Assembly: GCA_010909165.1 (NCBI GenBank)
Contig: MU008184.1
Location: 682,001-746,000 of the forward strand
Direction of reading: 5' to 3'
DNA from: Anthoceros angustus
Lineage: Eukaryota > Streptophyta > Anthocerotopsida > Anthocerotales > Anthocerotaceae
Length of the DNA stretch: 64,000 nt
Part shown: positions 23,239 to 37,013 of the stretch, in pieces
Layout of the letters: every line of letters starts with the position of its first letter
How positions within the stretch are numbered: the stretch's first letter is position 1
Made by a program: the position numbers and the translations under genes
The notes under the pieces: generated by a model
The model's input: only the letters and a program-made list of their open reading frames with translations
Database searches by the model: none
What the model was told of the DNA's origin: nothing

Positions 23239-25239
23239 GTTGGTGTTGGAGAGGGCGCAGGCGGGGTTGGAATTTAAACGGGGGCGCAGTGCGGAGTGCG
23301 GAGTGCGGAGTGCGGTGCGTGCGCAGTCGGGCCCAGCACACGAGCGAGAGCAACAGGCCAACGGCACTGACAGCAAGTGCATGCACGCTTGGTGCCGGAT
23401 GCGCAAATTCGGGAGCGTTGGAGGGGAGGAATTCTGGAAGCTCCGGCATCTGGCCGGGCGGGGCCGAGGGGCGAGTGGGAACAGGCGGCAACAGGAGCGC
23501 GGGCGCAGACAGCTTAACAGCAGCAGGAGCATGGGGCCAGGTTGTGAGCGACTCATCGCATCGGCAAGACGAAGGGAAAGGGGGAAGCGGATGCAGCCAG
23601 GCGGGGGTGCGGAGATTGCGACGGCAGCAACCACTGTGGAACAGGAGCAAGCACTTAGGCGAGGCGAGCGGCGAGCGGCGAGCGACTTCGCGTCGGCTTA
23701 ACTTGACTGGCCACAAACAGACAAATGCGCCTCATTAGGAACTTGTTAATAATCGTGGCATGACACCAGGACGTGAACTGCAGTCGCTCCCGCCCACACG
23801 TGCCTCACCGGCCTCTGATTCACGTCCTTCTATTTACAGCTGCAGTTTCAACCCGGCCCCCGTGCGCACACTTTGTATTTTTAGAAGTCATGCTCACCAT
23901 GACGACGCCTACGCTACGCCTCCTTGGTGGAATCAACTGGCTTGGCACTTGTACCTTGGCTTGGCAGCTAGGGCTTGGCTTCTGGGCTGCCTGCAATTTC
24001 TTGCCCGCCTCCTCCGATGCAGACGAGACGGTTTACTGGCATGCTGCAGAGCAGCGCAGTGCAGTGCAGTGCGACTGTAGCTCACACATAGTCCGCATCC
24101 GATGCAAACAATCTCCATGCCATACTGCAGTCCACTGTAGCTCACACACAGTCCAGTCCGCACTCACCTCCAACACCATCTCCTCATCCCCCCGCCCCCG
24201 CAAGCTGCTGCTGCTGCTGCCGGGCCCTCCAGCCTCCGCTACTTGGTCTCCTTGTCCATGTCCAGCACACGTCCCTGCGAGACCTCGGCAAACAACCGGT
24301 CGGCCTGCCTCCCAGCACGCCCCGACAAACCAGGCACTACTGTGCATGCAAGCCACCAATGGGTGAGGGTAAGTATTAAGTAGTAAGCCTGGGCACACAA
24401 CACCACGGGTTACCAGACACCGCTGTCCACACAGGATGAACAACAACATCGAATTCACATTACAGACCCACAGCAGTGGGCGCATCGTATCCACAACTCC
24501 ATTTCACTCCATGTCAAGAGTGGAATGCCCGTCGGAATACCAATAGAAATCAATGCCTACCTAGCTAAGCTGTATCCCAAACCACCTTCATGTACAACCC
24601 GGGCTTTCCCTCACCAGCAGTTCGGATCACAGGCCGCCTCGGTCGAGAATCCTCACACACTTTCGAGAATCCTCACACACTTTCTGATTATTCAAAGAAT
24701 ATTATCGAAACTAGATCAAAGGGTACTGGAAAAACCAGCTGATAGAGTTCATCATCTTCTACGAGTCTGTTCCTTCATAGCCAGGTAGGAATCCACTTGC
24801 GTGTCCACGAAGCCCTTCACCTTTTCCGCCAGTCTGGACTTCACAATTGGTTTCACAACTCCCTGCTACGTCATGCACACACAGCACATGTAAATCAGCA
24901 TACAAGACATCAATACTAGACCAACTTCACAACATGTTCAGCTACTTTGTCTTTTCGTTCCACCTCGGCTCTCAACACTCACGTTTTCAGTGTTTCTCTT
25001 GTACTTATCCATTTCCTTTTTTATTATCTGTACACCAAGCCTGTCATTCAGCTTGACTTCATCTCTCGTACTGAGCTGTACACACACAAGACGTGGTCAT
25101 TTAAGTCAGATGATGCTCACGATAAGCCACACAACGGCTGTTCGCGCAACTGCTACAACAACACACCTTATGTGCACCAAGATAATGGGCAACTAGACTT
25201 TGGACCTGCAAGGAGAGTTCAGAAAGGAAACGTAAGATT
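23239..25239. other. Intergenic stretch with small repeats
   Basis: Small repeats include GAGTGCG units near 23296, GGCGAGCG units near 23660, an ACTGTAGCTCACACA phrase at 24073 and 24134, and TCGAGAATCCTCACACACTT duplicated at 24645-24685. It should hold the promoter of MIR156 hairpin 3 and the 3' UTR of the SET-domain gene. No coding gene was recognised. Confidence 0.45.
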
Positions 25240-28200
25240 TCATAGCCAACACATCCACAGGATGGTCGCAGATTTAAGGAAAAGCATGTCATCGCTTACA
25301 TGTGCCTGGAAGCCAGGTGATTCAGGCGACTCCCATCCATCCACATTTTGCCTTGAGGACCTCTCCTCGCGGACACCTCTTCCACCAGAATCATTCCGTT
25401 GGGAACCGTGCCATAACGACGAATCTGTGTGATGCCTCCCATCATCTACACGGTGACCTGATTGAGAGCCTGAGTGGTATCCAGATATGGTTCGTGCATA
25501 AGACCTTTGGTCATCATGCACATCTGACCCCCTTCCATCTGACCCCCTTCCACCATCCCGCTGGTGCCTCATGTTCGCATCTGCATGGCGGAGTGGCCTG
25601 GAATGGTTTCCATTGTGCCCTCCCATGCCCCTGTCACCAGCAAGCTCTCGCCACCTGCCCCCTCCTGACATGGATTCTCTCGTGTTGCTGGCAGAAGCCA
25701 AAGGAGTCCTAGACTTGCCTTCGATTTGTTTGACGTCCTGGCTCCATGTGACGCTATTGTGCTTGGCTCCCCTGCTACCTTCAGGACGCTGACCCTTTCC
25801 TGCACCACCTTCCGCTTCTTTACAGTCGACTACTGTAGGCTCATGGGGATCTGCAGCAGCTTGTTCGGATATGTCAACTCTGCTCTCAGTTACACACGGC
25901 TCACTTAACTTTCCCAAAGCCTGTCCCTCTGTGGCTAAAATCTCTGTACCAACAATGCTGTCTAACTGGTGATCATCCACATCTTTGGCACCCTGTTTGC
26001 ATATTGGCCCATCATTGATTTGGACATCAACAGCGCCTTGCACACACAAGACTGCTACTGCTCCAGAACCATCACCAGCAGCCCCTTTATCATTGGAGCA
26101 AGGTTGCAGATTGCTCCTCAATTCAGAATTAGAAGCTTCAGCCTTGCCATCCTTTTGTCCTTCCAAGGCTTCCTGATCCAGATCAGCGGAGACAGCACCC
26201 ACATTAACCTGCAGTTGACCGAGGTGATTTGAAAGAAAACCTTTTCTTCCAGCATCTTCAGATTCAGCAGGATGTTTAGCTTCTGTGCATTCATGTGGTG
26301 TTAAATCGCCGTTGTTTGGGCCGTAGCATCTCTCTAAGTTTGCTTCACACAGTCTTTGCTGCATATCTTCTGAGACCACACAATTCAAAGGCCTTTCGCT
26401 GGACAGATGTGAGTCAAGTGGCCAACACTGATGATTCTTCCAGCTGGATTCTTTCTTGCTTTCCTCACAGAGATCGTCCTCTGATGCCTTACCATCAGGC
26501 CTCCGTTCAGTCCTTCCGCTACCCTGCAAATCAGGTGGATGTTCCCTTTCATGAGGTATTCCAAAAGTGTCACCATTACACTGACCCATCCCCGCATCAG
26601 GGTGCCTTCCCTTAGAGGACGCCTCAGGATACAGCCATTTGCCAGGCCCTTCTGTATGTTCAGGAACCAGGGTATCACCACTGAAAGGACGAGGCATTCT
26701 TGGCCTAGAAAGGTCAGGTCTTCTGCTGTATCTGTCTCGGGCCAATTCTTTGAGAGCACTCTCGGAGTGCTCCCACCTGCGAGGTTCATGTCCACGATTC
26801 AGTCCAACCATGTCCAATCTGCCAGACCCATAACCCGACTGGCCCAAGAATGCTGCACCATCCTCTCGACCTTCTGCCAGCCTTGCAGATACACCTACGC
26901 ATGCTTCCCGTCGTATCACATCAGTATCTGGACTACCATGTATGTACCCATCCTTTGCACTGTTCTCCACCTGCCTTGATGGCTTCTGATGGCATCCAGA
27001 GAGATTTTGCATAGCCCCCACATACCTCGACTGATCCCTTTGTGTTCCTTCAGTACCCAGACTACCAGGTTCTCGACCGCGAGGTGAAAGACCAGGAACT
27101 GGCGGCTCTGGCTCCATCTCGTCGTCATGATCTTTTGTACCTGCATTGTCAGGTAGCCATGGACCTCCAGCTTCTGCCTGATTCTTGGACCATGGCGATG
27201 TTCGTTCTGGAGCATCCACCTGAAAACCTGGAGGCCCTGTAAAAGAAGATGCTCCTGACTGCATATGCCACGGACCATGATGTCCTGCAGGCATGCTCTG
27301 CAAATGTGCAGGTCCCAGAGCCCCAGGAGGATAGGCTGTCATTCCCAAAGCATGCATAGGCTGTGGCCCTTGAGGGAGCACATGAACCCCTTGTACTCCC
27401 GGTGGACCTGGTGGACCACAATACATACTTGGCTGAGGTATTGCAGATGGACCGAACTGACCCGACACAGTAGCTGTCATGCTGCTGGGAGTGAACCCTG
27501 GTGGCAGAGGAGGACCTGGCGGCAAAGAGGCTGGGTGAGGAGAGTGCTCACGGTAATGTGGGTACTTTGGCGGGGGTGGTTGCTGCCACTGCCTCTGATA
27601 CCCCTGTTTGGATTGTCTCAACCAGTCTGACTGGAACTGGGGAGACACTGCAGATAACCCACCAGATGGTGATGACGGGACCTGAGAAACTTGCCCAGCT
27701 GCTCTTGAGTTGCTACCTGATGACGCCTGACCTGCAACTCCTGGCCCTTGAACACTCGCCTCATTTGTTGTACATTGGTCCCACCGACTTTTGCGCTTTC
27801 GCTTCTGAGGAACCCCTTGGCCATCTTGTATGCTGGCCTCTATCTCCGCTGTAGGCGTGTTGCAAGGACTTTGTGTCTTCCCTATGCCAGATAGCTTTTC
27901 AGAAAGAGAATTCTCACCAGGTGATCCACCTTTGACACCAGATGGGGGCCAAATCTGAGCTGTAGGCTTCTGTCCAGCAGTAAGTACAGATGAGTTCAAA
28001 GGTTGCTCGGATGTCGGCAGAGAACTGCAAGGAACTTGCCCTAGCATGTGATTGGGATTGACTATTTTGCCTCTCCCACCCGACAGATCAGCAGTCTGTA
28101 AATGCTTTGGAGGTGATCCATTCTCCTTCGGACAAGTATCTGGCAATTTCGGAGGAGGAAATTTTCTCCGAAAACTCATTGCCATTTCTTGCACCTGCCA

Positions 28201-31200
28201 GTTAGGAAAAGAAAGAGTGAGCCGGTTGAAAGAAACATACACCTGGAACAAAGAGTGCCAACCATTTAGCTGATCTAGTTTAGCACATCCCCATGCCCCT
28301 CTACCTTACCTTCTTATCACTGTGGCGACAGAGTTCAAACAATGACTTCGAGAAGCTGCAATGCCACAACCCATGCAGTTAGTTAACCATATTGCCACAG
28401 ACAGACATTTAGCTTCACATTGTGTCATTTGCTGAGTTACTTGCTGCTTAAAACAAATGTAGGATAGATTCAATTGAAATCCTTCACGGAACAAACCTTT
28501 CTACTGTGCCACCAAGAGGTCCAGGACGAGAAGTATACATCTGCTCGGGAGTCAGCACGCCAGTGGAGGCAAGCATCTCCAACACCTGGATGGGAGGATG
28601 TAGGTAAGGCAGGATGATATCAGTATTCAACAAACACGTCAGGACTAGAACCATATCAGAGATACAGCAGCCATGCAGATCACCTTCACAAGCTTGCGAA
28701 GGTGTGGTATTCTATTATGGTGTCTCCGAAATTGTTTTATAATATTGTGCAGCCACATGAAACCTGCATAACACCAGCAGCATCTGGTCAGCAGTACATC
28801 CTGAAGGCAGTCCACTATGCCAACATCACACAGAGCCGACCCTGTACTTGCAAAATACAGTACTACAGCTTAAGACTTATAGTCCTAAAACATCTGCAGT
28901 AACAAAGGGCACAGAATGAGGGAAAAAAATTTGACCTACCATTTTTAACCATTATCTCCCTCAACACAACAGGCCACTGTGTCTTGTGAAGCGCATCCAA
29001 TAGCAAAGACAAGTCCCTCAAGCCTCTGCTCAACATATTCAGCAATTACAGTTTTTAGAATACATACCCTAGAGGACAAGGAAAGAAAATCACACCTTGG
29101 CAGTTCATAGTATTGCACCTGTTATCCTCCTCCTGAGATACTGGCACTGATACAAGGAGCCTTAAATAGAGCTTTGCATTTTCCTGCAAAACAGTCACCA
29201 AATCAGGACACTTTCTTCACGCAACACTACAAAGCATCAGACTCTGCAGGATTTAAAGGAAAAATGGGGACACGCAAATAGTCCAACCACTGTTGAGGAC
29301 ATACCTTTTTCTTTCTGAGACCTCCTTGATTATCCAGCATGGCATTCAGCTTATCTTCAACTGCCAAGCAGCCAAGCCCATCAAAGAGAATCCAAGGGAG
29401 AACAAAACAAAATCCGACAGCCTCCAGATTGAGTGCAGTATAGTGCATTACAAACTCAAAGACACATGAAGTCAGCTTACTTTCACTGTGTTGTTTGCCA
29501 GAAGTATCTATTGTCAGCCCTCTCAGCTTCACTGGACCAGCCTTTGCTACAGGAGCAATAGTCTTTACCCGCTTCACAGGTAATGGGACCTTGGATTTGG
29601 CACTGCCCTTGTCACCTTCACTAGCAGCAGGTCGTTTCCTTTTAATGCCCGCCACAATCTTTTTTGACGTTGGTTCCAACACCACGCTTGGCCTAGCAGT
29701 GCTCTGTTCTTTGATGATATCTGCACTTGGTGGAAGTGCTAAAGGTATTGTGACATCTTCTGCATCTCCTTCAAGCATAATAGGCTCAAGGTCTTCATCA
29801 TCTGAGTCACTCTCCACCACCGCTCCAGGAGTATGTGGATCACCACCAATATAACCACCACATGATGGTGTCCCACATTCGCACTTCTTTGCAGCTGCAC
29901 CCCCAACTCGAACAAAGTTGTAATCAAAAGTTAACTCCTCGCCCTGTTACCAACATTCGCATGATTAGCTGGGTTTCCATCCCAATGGGAAGCAACACAT
30001 TAAGTGGTAACAACTGAAGTACCATGGCAACATCTTTGGTAGCGAAAAGACCGATGCACATCTCCCCATTTACCAACCACTGATTGCACATACAATGTCA
30101 TACTTCAGTCCTTGTGATTGATAAGATAGTTTCAATATATACAGGTGCAACTACGGACATGAAACACGTTGAAAAACAAATAGTCAATCAAGCAGATTGA
30201 CCAAGGACAAGAGACAGCGCCAGGTGAGAGACAAATACCTTTTCGGTCACACAGTTGGGATCACAGCTATGATTTATGAAACGTCCCAAATTCCCTTTTG
30301 AGCACGCATCAATCACCTGTACAGGAGACCAAAATCTAAACAACGAAGCCCAAGGCTCTTTTGACAATCTGTTGACATCAAACAGGCTGACTGAGCTACC
30401 ATAATACTTACCTCATTGCCATTCAGAGTCATAAAATAGAAATGCTTCTGCCCATGTCGGGCATAATCCTTCTGACGATCCTCAAATGCCTTATTGTCCA
30501 GGACCTAGACACACACAAACAAATGTTGACCATCAGCCCTTGGTGCACCCTTGTTAGTCACCACTGGTCCTGCTGGCATAGCCTCAGGAAAAGACATTCA
30601 GACAACAGCAAAGCCAGGAGAATTGAACACACCTCACCAACATATTCAATGACAAAAGATCCCTTGGAAATATTCTCAAGAGCTTGTAAACCAAAGCCCT
30701 TCTTTCCACATCTGAAGTGCCCAACTTTAGCATATAGCCTTTTTTGAAACTGTGAAACACCAGCATCACAACCAAGTAAATTCCCCAAAAAGGAGGGAGT
30801 TAAGAACAAACAAAAAAGATGTCCCCAAAAGGGGCAATAAAATAACCTACCTGCTGATTGGAACAAGCTTCACCACATGGACAGTAATCTGGAAGACACT
30901 CAACGAGCAGCATTCGATTCAGGCAATCTTCATCACAACCTGGCCCACCATCGGTGGGTGGCCTGCAATTACAGAGGACAATCTGCACAACCGACCCGTC
31001 ACAACCCTTAAAACCGAGTAGAGGAGTGCAAGTTGCCAGGCCCCTGGGACGGTCCAGACCAGGGAGTCATACCTCATCCGGATCTAGTTTTTTTCTTGCA
31101 CGATGACGATAGATGTTGCATGGAACCCGTGACCATACAGCTGGGCGGACTTCTGGAGGCACATATACAGATGGACAGGGCAGTTCATCAGTCCAAAGGA

Positions 31201-34200
31201 GAAAACAAAACCCCTCATATAATGGAGTGAACCGCCAAATACCACCAGGACAATATTTTTAGACTGACTAAGTCACAAAGCTTTAAGAGAGTATGAACCT
31301 TGTTGGCCCGAGTCATCCCCATCCTTGTCATTATCCTCTTCGCCAGCCGATTCGTCTGAAATGTCCAGTTCCGCATTGATCTCTGCATTTGATTTCTCTT
31401 GAGGTATAGAGCACTCTGCAAAGTTTGTATTTGGGTTCTCTTTACAGGTCCTGCAACATGTCAAAAAAAACGGAAGTTCATCTTCACAGGCATGAAACAA
31501 TCACGGGAAAACCAGAGGTCATCTTAAACACTTGTCTTGAAGAGGGAAGGATTCTTCTTACCAAGTTCGTCCGGTTGCCTCAATCTGCTCTATCAGATCT
31601 GCTGGAACGCACCTCCACTTTTGGCAAGCATCACAACATACCCACCCAGCTGTTGAAGCTCCAGCCCCTGTCACATCTTGTCCATTTTGGCTTGTCGAAC
31701 TGCTGTGGGTGTTTGGTTCACCCTCGGTGACTCCACTTGAAAAGTCTTCGAGGAGGGTCACATCTCCATCTTTGACTCCACCATTTGCTTGGGTTTCAAT
31801 TTTTACGGGATTAGGGATGTTAGACTGTGGGTCAGAAACCCTCCCACGTTCCCCGTGAGAGGACTCAGAGACTTGTTTGTCTTCTCGTCCTTCAAGTCGG
31901 ACTTCCTCTTTGCCATTAGTTCTTACCCACTCCATGGCTGTAGCCAAGGAAACCTCGGGCTCCACTGTGTCATCAGCTTTCACTATGCTGTCGAAATTAT
32001 TACGCGGCAAGGTAGCGTGCATAACTGAGGTGTGCTTCACTGATAATTGCATGCCCTCGCACCCATCCTTCGACTTGCTCTTCGACTTCTTGTGGTGCTT
32101 GCCAGAGGACTTTTTCGTGGCCTTCTTTGGACTGGCAGCTTTGGTTTTCCCAGCTGCGCTTGACCCTGTCTTTCTTCTCTTACCTGCTCTGTTATCTTCC
32201 CCTAAGGAGCCCCCTACTGCAGCAGTCTGTGCTGTATCCAACTTCCCTGAATCGAGATTGAAGAATTTACTTTCACGACAGATCGGAATGTCCAAAGCTG
32301 GTGGGTCTGAAACACTAGATCGCTTCCGCTTCCCTGAGTTCTCCACACTTGGGGTGCTCGTCTTGGTACCTCCATCCGCCTTTCTTCCCTGCTTCTTCTG
32401 TGTGTTTGGCAACTTCGATGGCCTTCCATTTCCAGCAGCTTGTCCACCAGCTGCCCCTCCTGACCCCTTCACAAGGTCAGAATTACTTCTCCTTGGCCTC
32501 AGAGTTCGTAAATCCCGCCCCAAGGATGACATCATCTCTGCGCTGTCACCAGGATCCTCAGTTGAGGTTTCAGCCTGACCCAAGTTTTTGTCACTTAAAC
32601 AGCCTTCTATCAGTTCTAAATTCGCACACACATCAGATCCATCAGCACCCCCCTTCTGCTTCTCCAGTCCTCCATTTTCTTCAACATGGTCGCCTGGGCC
32701 TTCCCACAGACCGTTATTATTCTTCGTCCTCGCGATTCTGACCTCACCAATGTCGTGGGCATCAGCGTGGGCAAAGCTATTGTCTACATGGCCACCAGAA
32801 ACCCCTGAAAGTTGGTTCGGAAAACTGCCCGAGGACTTGTCTAGAAATCCTGAGTCAAACCTGGCGAGCTCTGGTGCGTGATGGTCGTCAGAGACAAATT
32901 CTTGCCCACAGCTAGCCATGGTTTCTCTCGAAGAAACCACCTCTACTAGTTCAGACCCATCATAATCAACCTGCGGCGAGCCAATAGGTCGGGGCACACT
33001 GTCATCGAGTGGTGGGTAGACATTCGGCAGAAACGTGGAATCAGCACTCTGCAGCGGCTGAGAGGCTGCATCCATTTCCTGCCCTACAACCTTGCTCCTT
33101 TGCCGTGGGGTCCTTCGTTTCACTGCAGCAGACTGAAAGCCAGTACCGACACCATCACCACCAGCGGGTAGCTTCACAGGTTGGGCAGCCTTCTTTCCAC
33201 GACCCTTGGGAACGGACAATTTGCCGACCTGCTTGGCACCCTTCTTGGCCAGAGACTCCTGAGCCTTGGTGGTTTTGCGGGCAGCAGTGCGCCCAGCAGA
33301 TTTCTTCTTGCCCACGCAAGCAAGCCCGGGCCCGGGCCCGGGCCCGATGCCTTCATCCCGCAGAAACCCCTCCTCTTCATCCTCTGCAAAGCCTACAGTC
33401 TCCGCAGCTTCCCCATTGACAGGGCAATCCAGAGCAGTGCTCCATCCGAGACGACCACCCCTGCCAGCGCTTCGCTTCCCAGTCCTCTTCCCTGAAGGCT
33501 CTTTAGCGTCGGAGGTGCTGCCTCCCGCAGTCTCCAATTTATCGCCCTCGTCCGCCTTCTGAGAGAAATCCAGAATGACCACGGATTCCCCGCTGGCGTT
33601 CTTCTGAGGCACGTACCTGCCACCTGCGTTGCTACGAGTGAGGCGCCTAGGACCAGCGACATCCCCGGCAGCGAATCCGTGCAACGTCGAGAAGAGCCCC
33701 CCTGACGCATCGGCACCAGCAACGGCTGCTGACAACAAAGCATCAGCCTCCCTCCGCACCCGCGGTCCTTTCCTGATTTTTACTCTATCTACGCTACCCT
33801 GCCCCGAAGGTAACCGGGCCTGCGCTCCAGCTTCCATCCTCTCGTTCTCTATCCTATCCGCTGCTTCATAGCAGGCAGAAGCGGTCCCGGGCAATCGCGC
33901 ATCCGCGCGATCCACTTCCCCAGCCAAAGTATCCTCCCCGCTGCCCTCGTCCTGCGACCTGCTGGCAGTTGCTAAAATGGATTTCCCTCCTCCTCCGCCT
34001 CCTCCACTCCCAGAACTGCCCGGCGTAGCCAACCCAAGAACGCGGTCCCCAGCGTCGCGAGACGCACTACCGCCAGCCAGGCCCCGGATGGCCTCAAACC
34101 CTGCTGCTCCCGCAACATCCGCAGCAGCAGCAGCGGCAGGGAATTCCCTGCACAGCCTACTCACGGGAGACGCGTTCTTCCCGCACATGTCCACTAAAAC

Positions 34201-34692
34201 AGGATCGCTGCTGGGATCGAAGGCGTCCAGCAACGATCCACCCTCGTCCCGGATTTCATGATAAGAAGAAACTGCACGGGGCGGTCTTACATTCGAGGGC
34301 GGAGTCCTGGGGTGCGCTCGGAAACTAAAGGGCCCGGAGGCATAGCGGTCGAAGGCCGCTCCCGGAGCTGCGCCATTAGTGCCGGCACCGAAGTCCTCGG
34401 CGGCACTGGCATCATGCTCCGGCTCGGAGCCGACCTCCTCCCCGTCCTGCTCTCCGTCGAAGTCCCCGCTAGATCCCTCGCCGGGCTCTCCAAAACCCTG
34501 AAACTCCTGCTCCACCTCCTCCTCTTGATCATCGCCGCCGCTCTCCTCTCCGGACTCCAGCACCTTGAAGAGGGTGTCCACGCTGCTGGAGGTGTCGTCG
34601 TCCTTGGCGGTCCCCTGGTACGCGCCATCGTCGTCGGCATTGTCATCGGACTGGTCCCCGCGGTCGGGCCCGTCGTCCATGGGGTCATCCAT
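25240..34692 (-). CDS. SDG8: H3K36 methyltransferase, ASHH2/SDG8 type (CW-AWS-SET-postSET)
   Basis: About 16 exons on the minus strand. Mapped ones: 34692-31562, 31450-31299, about 31215-31073, 30982-30851, 30749-30633, 30504-30412, 30316-30239, 30079-30023, 29943-29481, 29360-29305, then small exons near 29.18, 29.04, 28.76, 28.58 and 28.36 kb, and the last 28197-25240. The predicted protein is about 2600 residues. Exon 1 codes a long acidic, low-complexity region and the start of a CW zinc finger ([14 protein letters not shown]), finished by exon 2. Next come the AWS cysteines ([17 protein letters not shown]), SET motifs [27 protein letters not shown] and [13 protein letters not shown], and post-[19 protein letters not shown] binds methylated H3K4 and SET methylates H3K36; Arabidopsis SDG8 is the best remembered match. 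The long Pro/Ser/Arg-rich C-terminus is typical of low conservation. The phase at exon 3's acceptor is unresolved. Confidence 0.9.
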
Positions 34693-35769
34693 CACCTCAG
34701 GCCCGCAGCACACAGCAGGCACGCATCACTCATATCTCCCCTCGCATGCACCAGCCAATTCCGCGGCGCGGCCAGCACACATGCCGACTACCTCCCGGAA
34801 CTGTCGTGCTGCGCCTGCGCCTGGTGCATCCCGCTTCTGCCAAGCTGCGCCGGAATATGGAACGTAAGCATGCCTGCAGCCAGTGGCGGAAGCAGGCGCA
34901 CCAGAGCCTGCCAGGATGCGTCGCGTAAGGAACCACCAGTCCGGCTGCTGAATCGTGGAAGCAGCCAAAGACAAGCAAACACAAACGCAAACGCAAACGC
35001 GAGGAGCTCGCACTATGCTATGTTCCTTTCTATCCTGTTGCTATGCTACTTTACATAGCTGCACATATTTAGGGCAGCCATACCGACTACCCAACATACA
35101 CACTGGGTACCGAGGTAGCTACCATTATTTTTTATCATATGGCTTTCCCTTCTCGTCTCAATACATGTAAAGGTAGGGTAGATAGGCAGAAACGAAAATC
35201 TTCTTTTTCGTGCCAAACCAGCTCATTATTTACAAGAAATGGGCTCATCCAATCCAGCTCACCCAATATGTACATAGAGAGCCCTCCGGGAGTCGTACTA
35301 AAAAAGAGTAATTAAAGTTCATAAATAAAGTCATTTATATGCTCCAAAAATAGTAGTAAAAAATAATAATTAAATTTTATCTCTAAAATCACCAATGATA
35401 TCACAACCAGGGAAATTGAATGGCCTATATACTACCAAGATTAGCCAATGTTGACCTGCATCACCTGCTATGGTCGTTGTTCTAAGGATTGCCTTGCAAG
35501 TGCTCATTGCAGGGTAGTGGAGCCCAAAAGAATGCCGTGAAATAGGAGAAAAGACAAATTCTCATGAGCTATGTGCATAATTTCCTTCGGTCGATGGAGG
35601 GTATTCTCCAAGAAATTTAGGCATATTTCCCTACTAGAATTGTCTGCTTATGTTATACTTTATGTTAAGATTTGGACCCCTAGATGTAACACTCATGTTG
35701 CAATTTTGAGCTTATGTAACACTTTTTGGGCTCCTTGTTACACTTTGGCTTGGAAACCAGACCAGAGCT

Positions 35770-35832
35770 TTTGTTGCAATCATGTTGCAAGGGTGTTGCA
35801 ATTATGTTGCAAAGGTGTTGCAATTATGTTGA
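35770..35832 (+). repeat. TTGCAA-rich tandem array
   Basis: Units like GTGTTGCAATTATGTTGCAA repeat two to three times with small changes. The region around it is AT-rich and without genes. Confidence 0.7.
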
Positions 35833-36749
35833 GATGAAGTGAGAGGTGCTTTTGTCCTCTCTCAAGATTGCAACAAGATTGCAACATATAAAGTGTTATA
35901 AGAAAAGTCTTATAACACTTTTCTAGGCTTCGTACCGAACCTCCTCCCCATCTGCCATTGCCCTTTTACTTTTGCCCTATGGAATACAACGTTTTACACA
36001 GTAGTTACCACTAATACGCTCATCAATACCACCACACATAAATGCCCGTATCAATACGTCCTTCGTACTATACGTGTATCATTTACGGTGATATATACGG
36101 TACTGTATTTTTAATGATATATATTCATATTATATTTTGTATATAATAAGTATGTATGTCATATGGATTACGTATATATGTTAGTCTATACATATTCATT
36201 ATACGGTACTTCGTATTTACCATTTGTGCAAATCTTGACGCATCTTTATACCCCAAATTTCTAGCACACCAGCCTATTTTTCTCTATCTGGTGCCTCCTA
36301 AAAAGGCACACCTTGAATTTCATCGACTGCCTCCTCTTCTGCCTCCATGTTCTCCTCTGCGTCACCGCTAGTACGTGTCCCCCCCTAGTCATGAACTGTC
36401 GACTACCCTTGGCTCTTTTTTAACACACCGGAATGTTCCCCCCCTAATCCTCCCTCCTTTTCTCTCCCCCCAGACAACTACTTCATATCCGTTATGCTCC
36501 TTTCTGCCCCTGCCCCGACCATGGCTGCTGTTGGCTGCTCCACTCCTGTCCTCCCTTTGCCACCCGTCTCTTCCGCTCCCCCTGCATTGTTTTCACTGTC
36601 CACATTCAACACATATCTGTTACTTGCTGGTGACGGTACACTTGCCCCTCTCTATGCTATAGCATTTGATTCTGGCCCTCTAGACACATCCCTTCTACCG
36701 TGCACAAGCCTCGTCACTCCCTATTCACCCAAGACCCCACCCTGCTAGC

Positions 36750-37013
36750 ATCGCCTTCTCTAACGTATATCACAGTCTGGTTACGCATCAAATAAAATTT
36801 TGAGATAGGAAATCATAGCATGGAATGGGTCTTGGCCTCACCTTGCAGCTGTACATGTACATGAGATCCCGTAATTCTACCATCGCCTTCCCTACTTCCC
36901 ATCATAGTCTTGTTACACATTAGCTGAAAATTTGAGGTAGGAAATCACAGCATGGAATGGGTCTTGGCCTCACCTTGCAACTGATGAAATATACCCTATT
37001 TAGGGCACTCTTC
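36750..37013 (+). repeat. 132-bp tandem duplication
   Basis: The phrase CATGGAATGGGTCTTGGCCT and its flanks (CATCGCCTTC upstream, CACCTTGCA downstream) occur twice with a 132-bp offset; the copies differ by substitutions and short indels. No function is apparent. Confidence 0.75.

Noticed and set aside
23108-23701. Long overlapping open frames on both strands in G/C-rich DNA
   Set aside because: They arise from stop-poor GC-rich repeats (poly-Gly or poly-Pro) and have no motifs; they overlap the MIR156 promoter side.
31789-32881. Plus-strand open frames across the SET-domain gene's first exon
   Set aside because: They are antisense shadows of the minus-strand coding exon; splice sites and domain motifs support only the minus strand.
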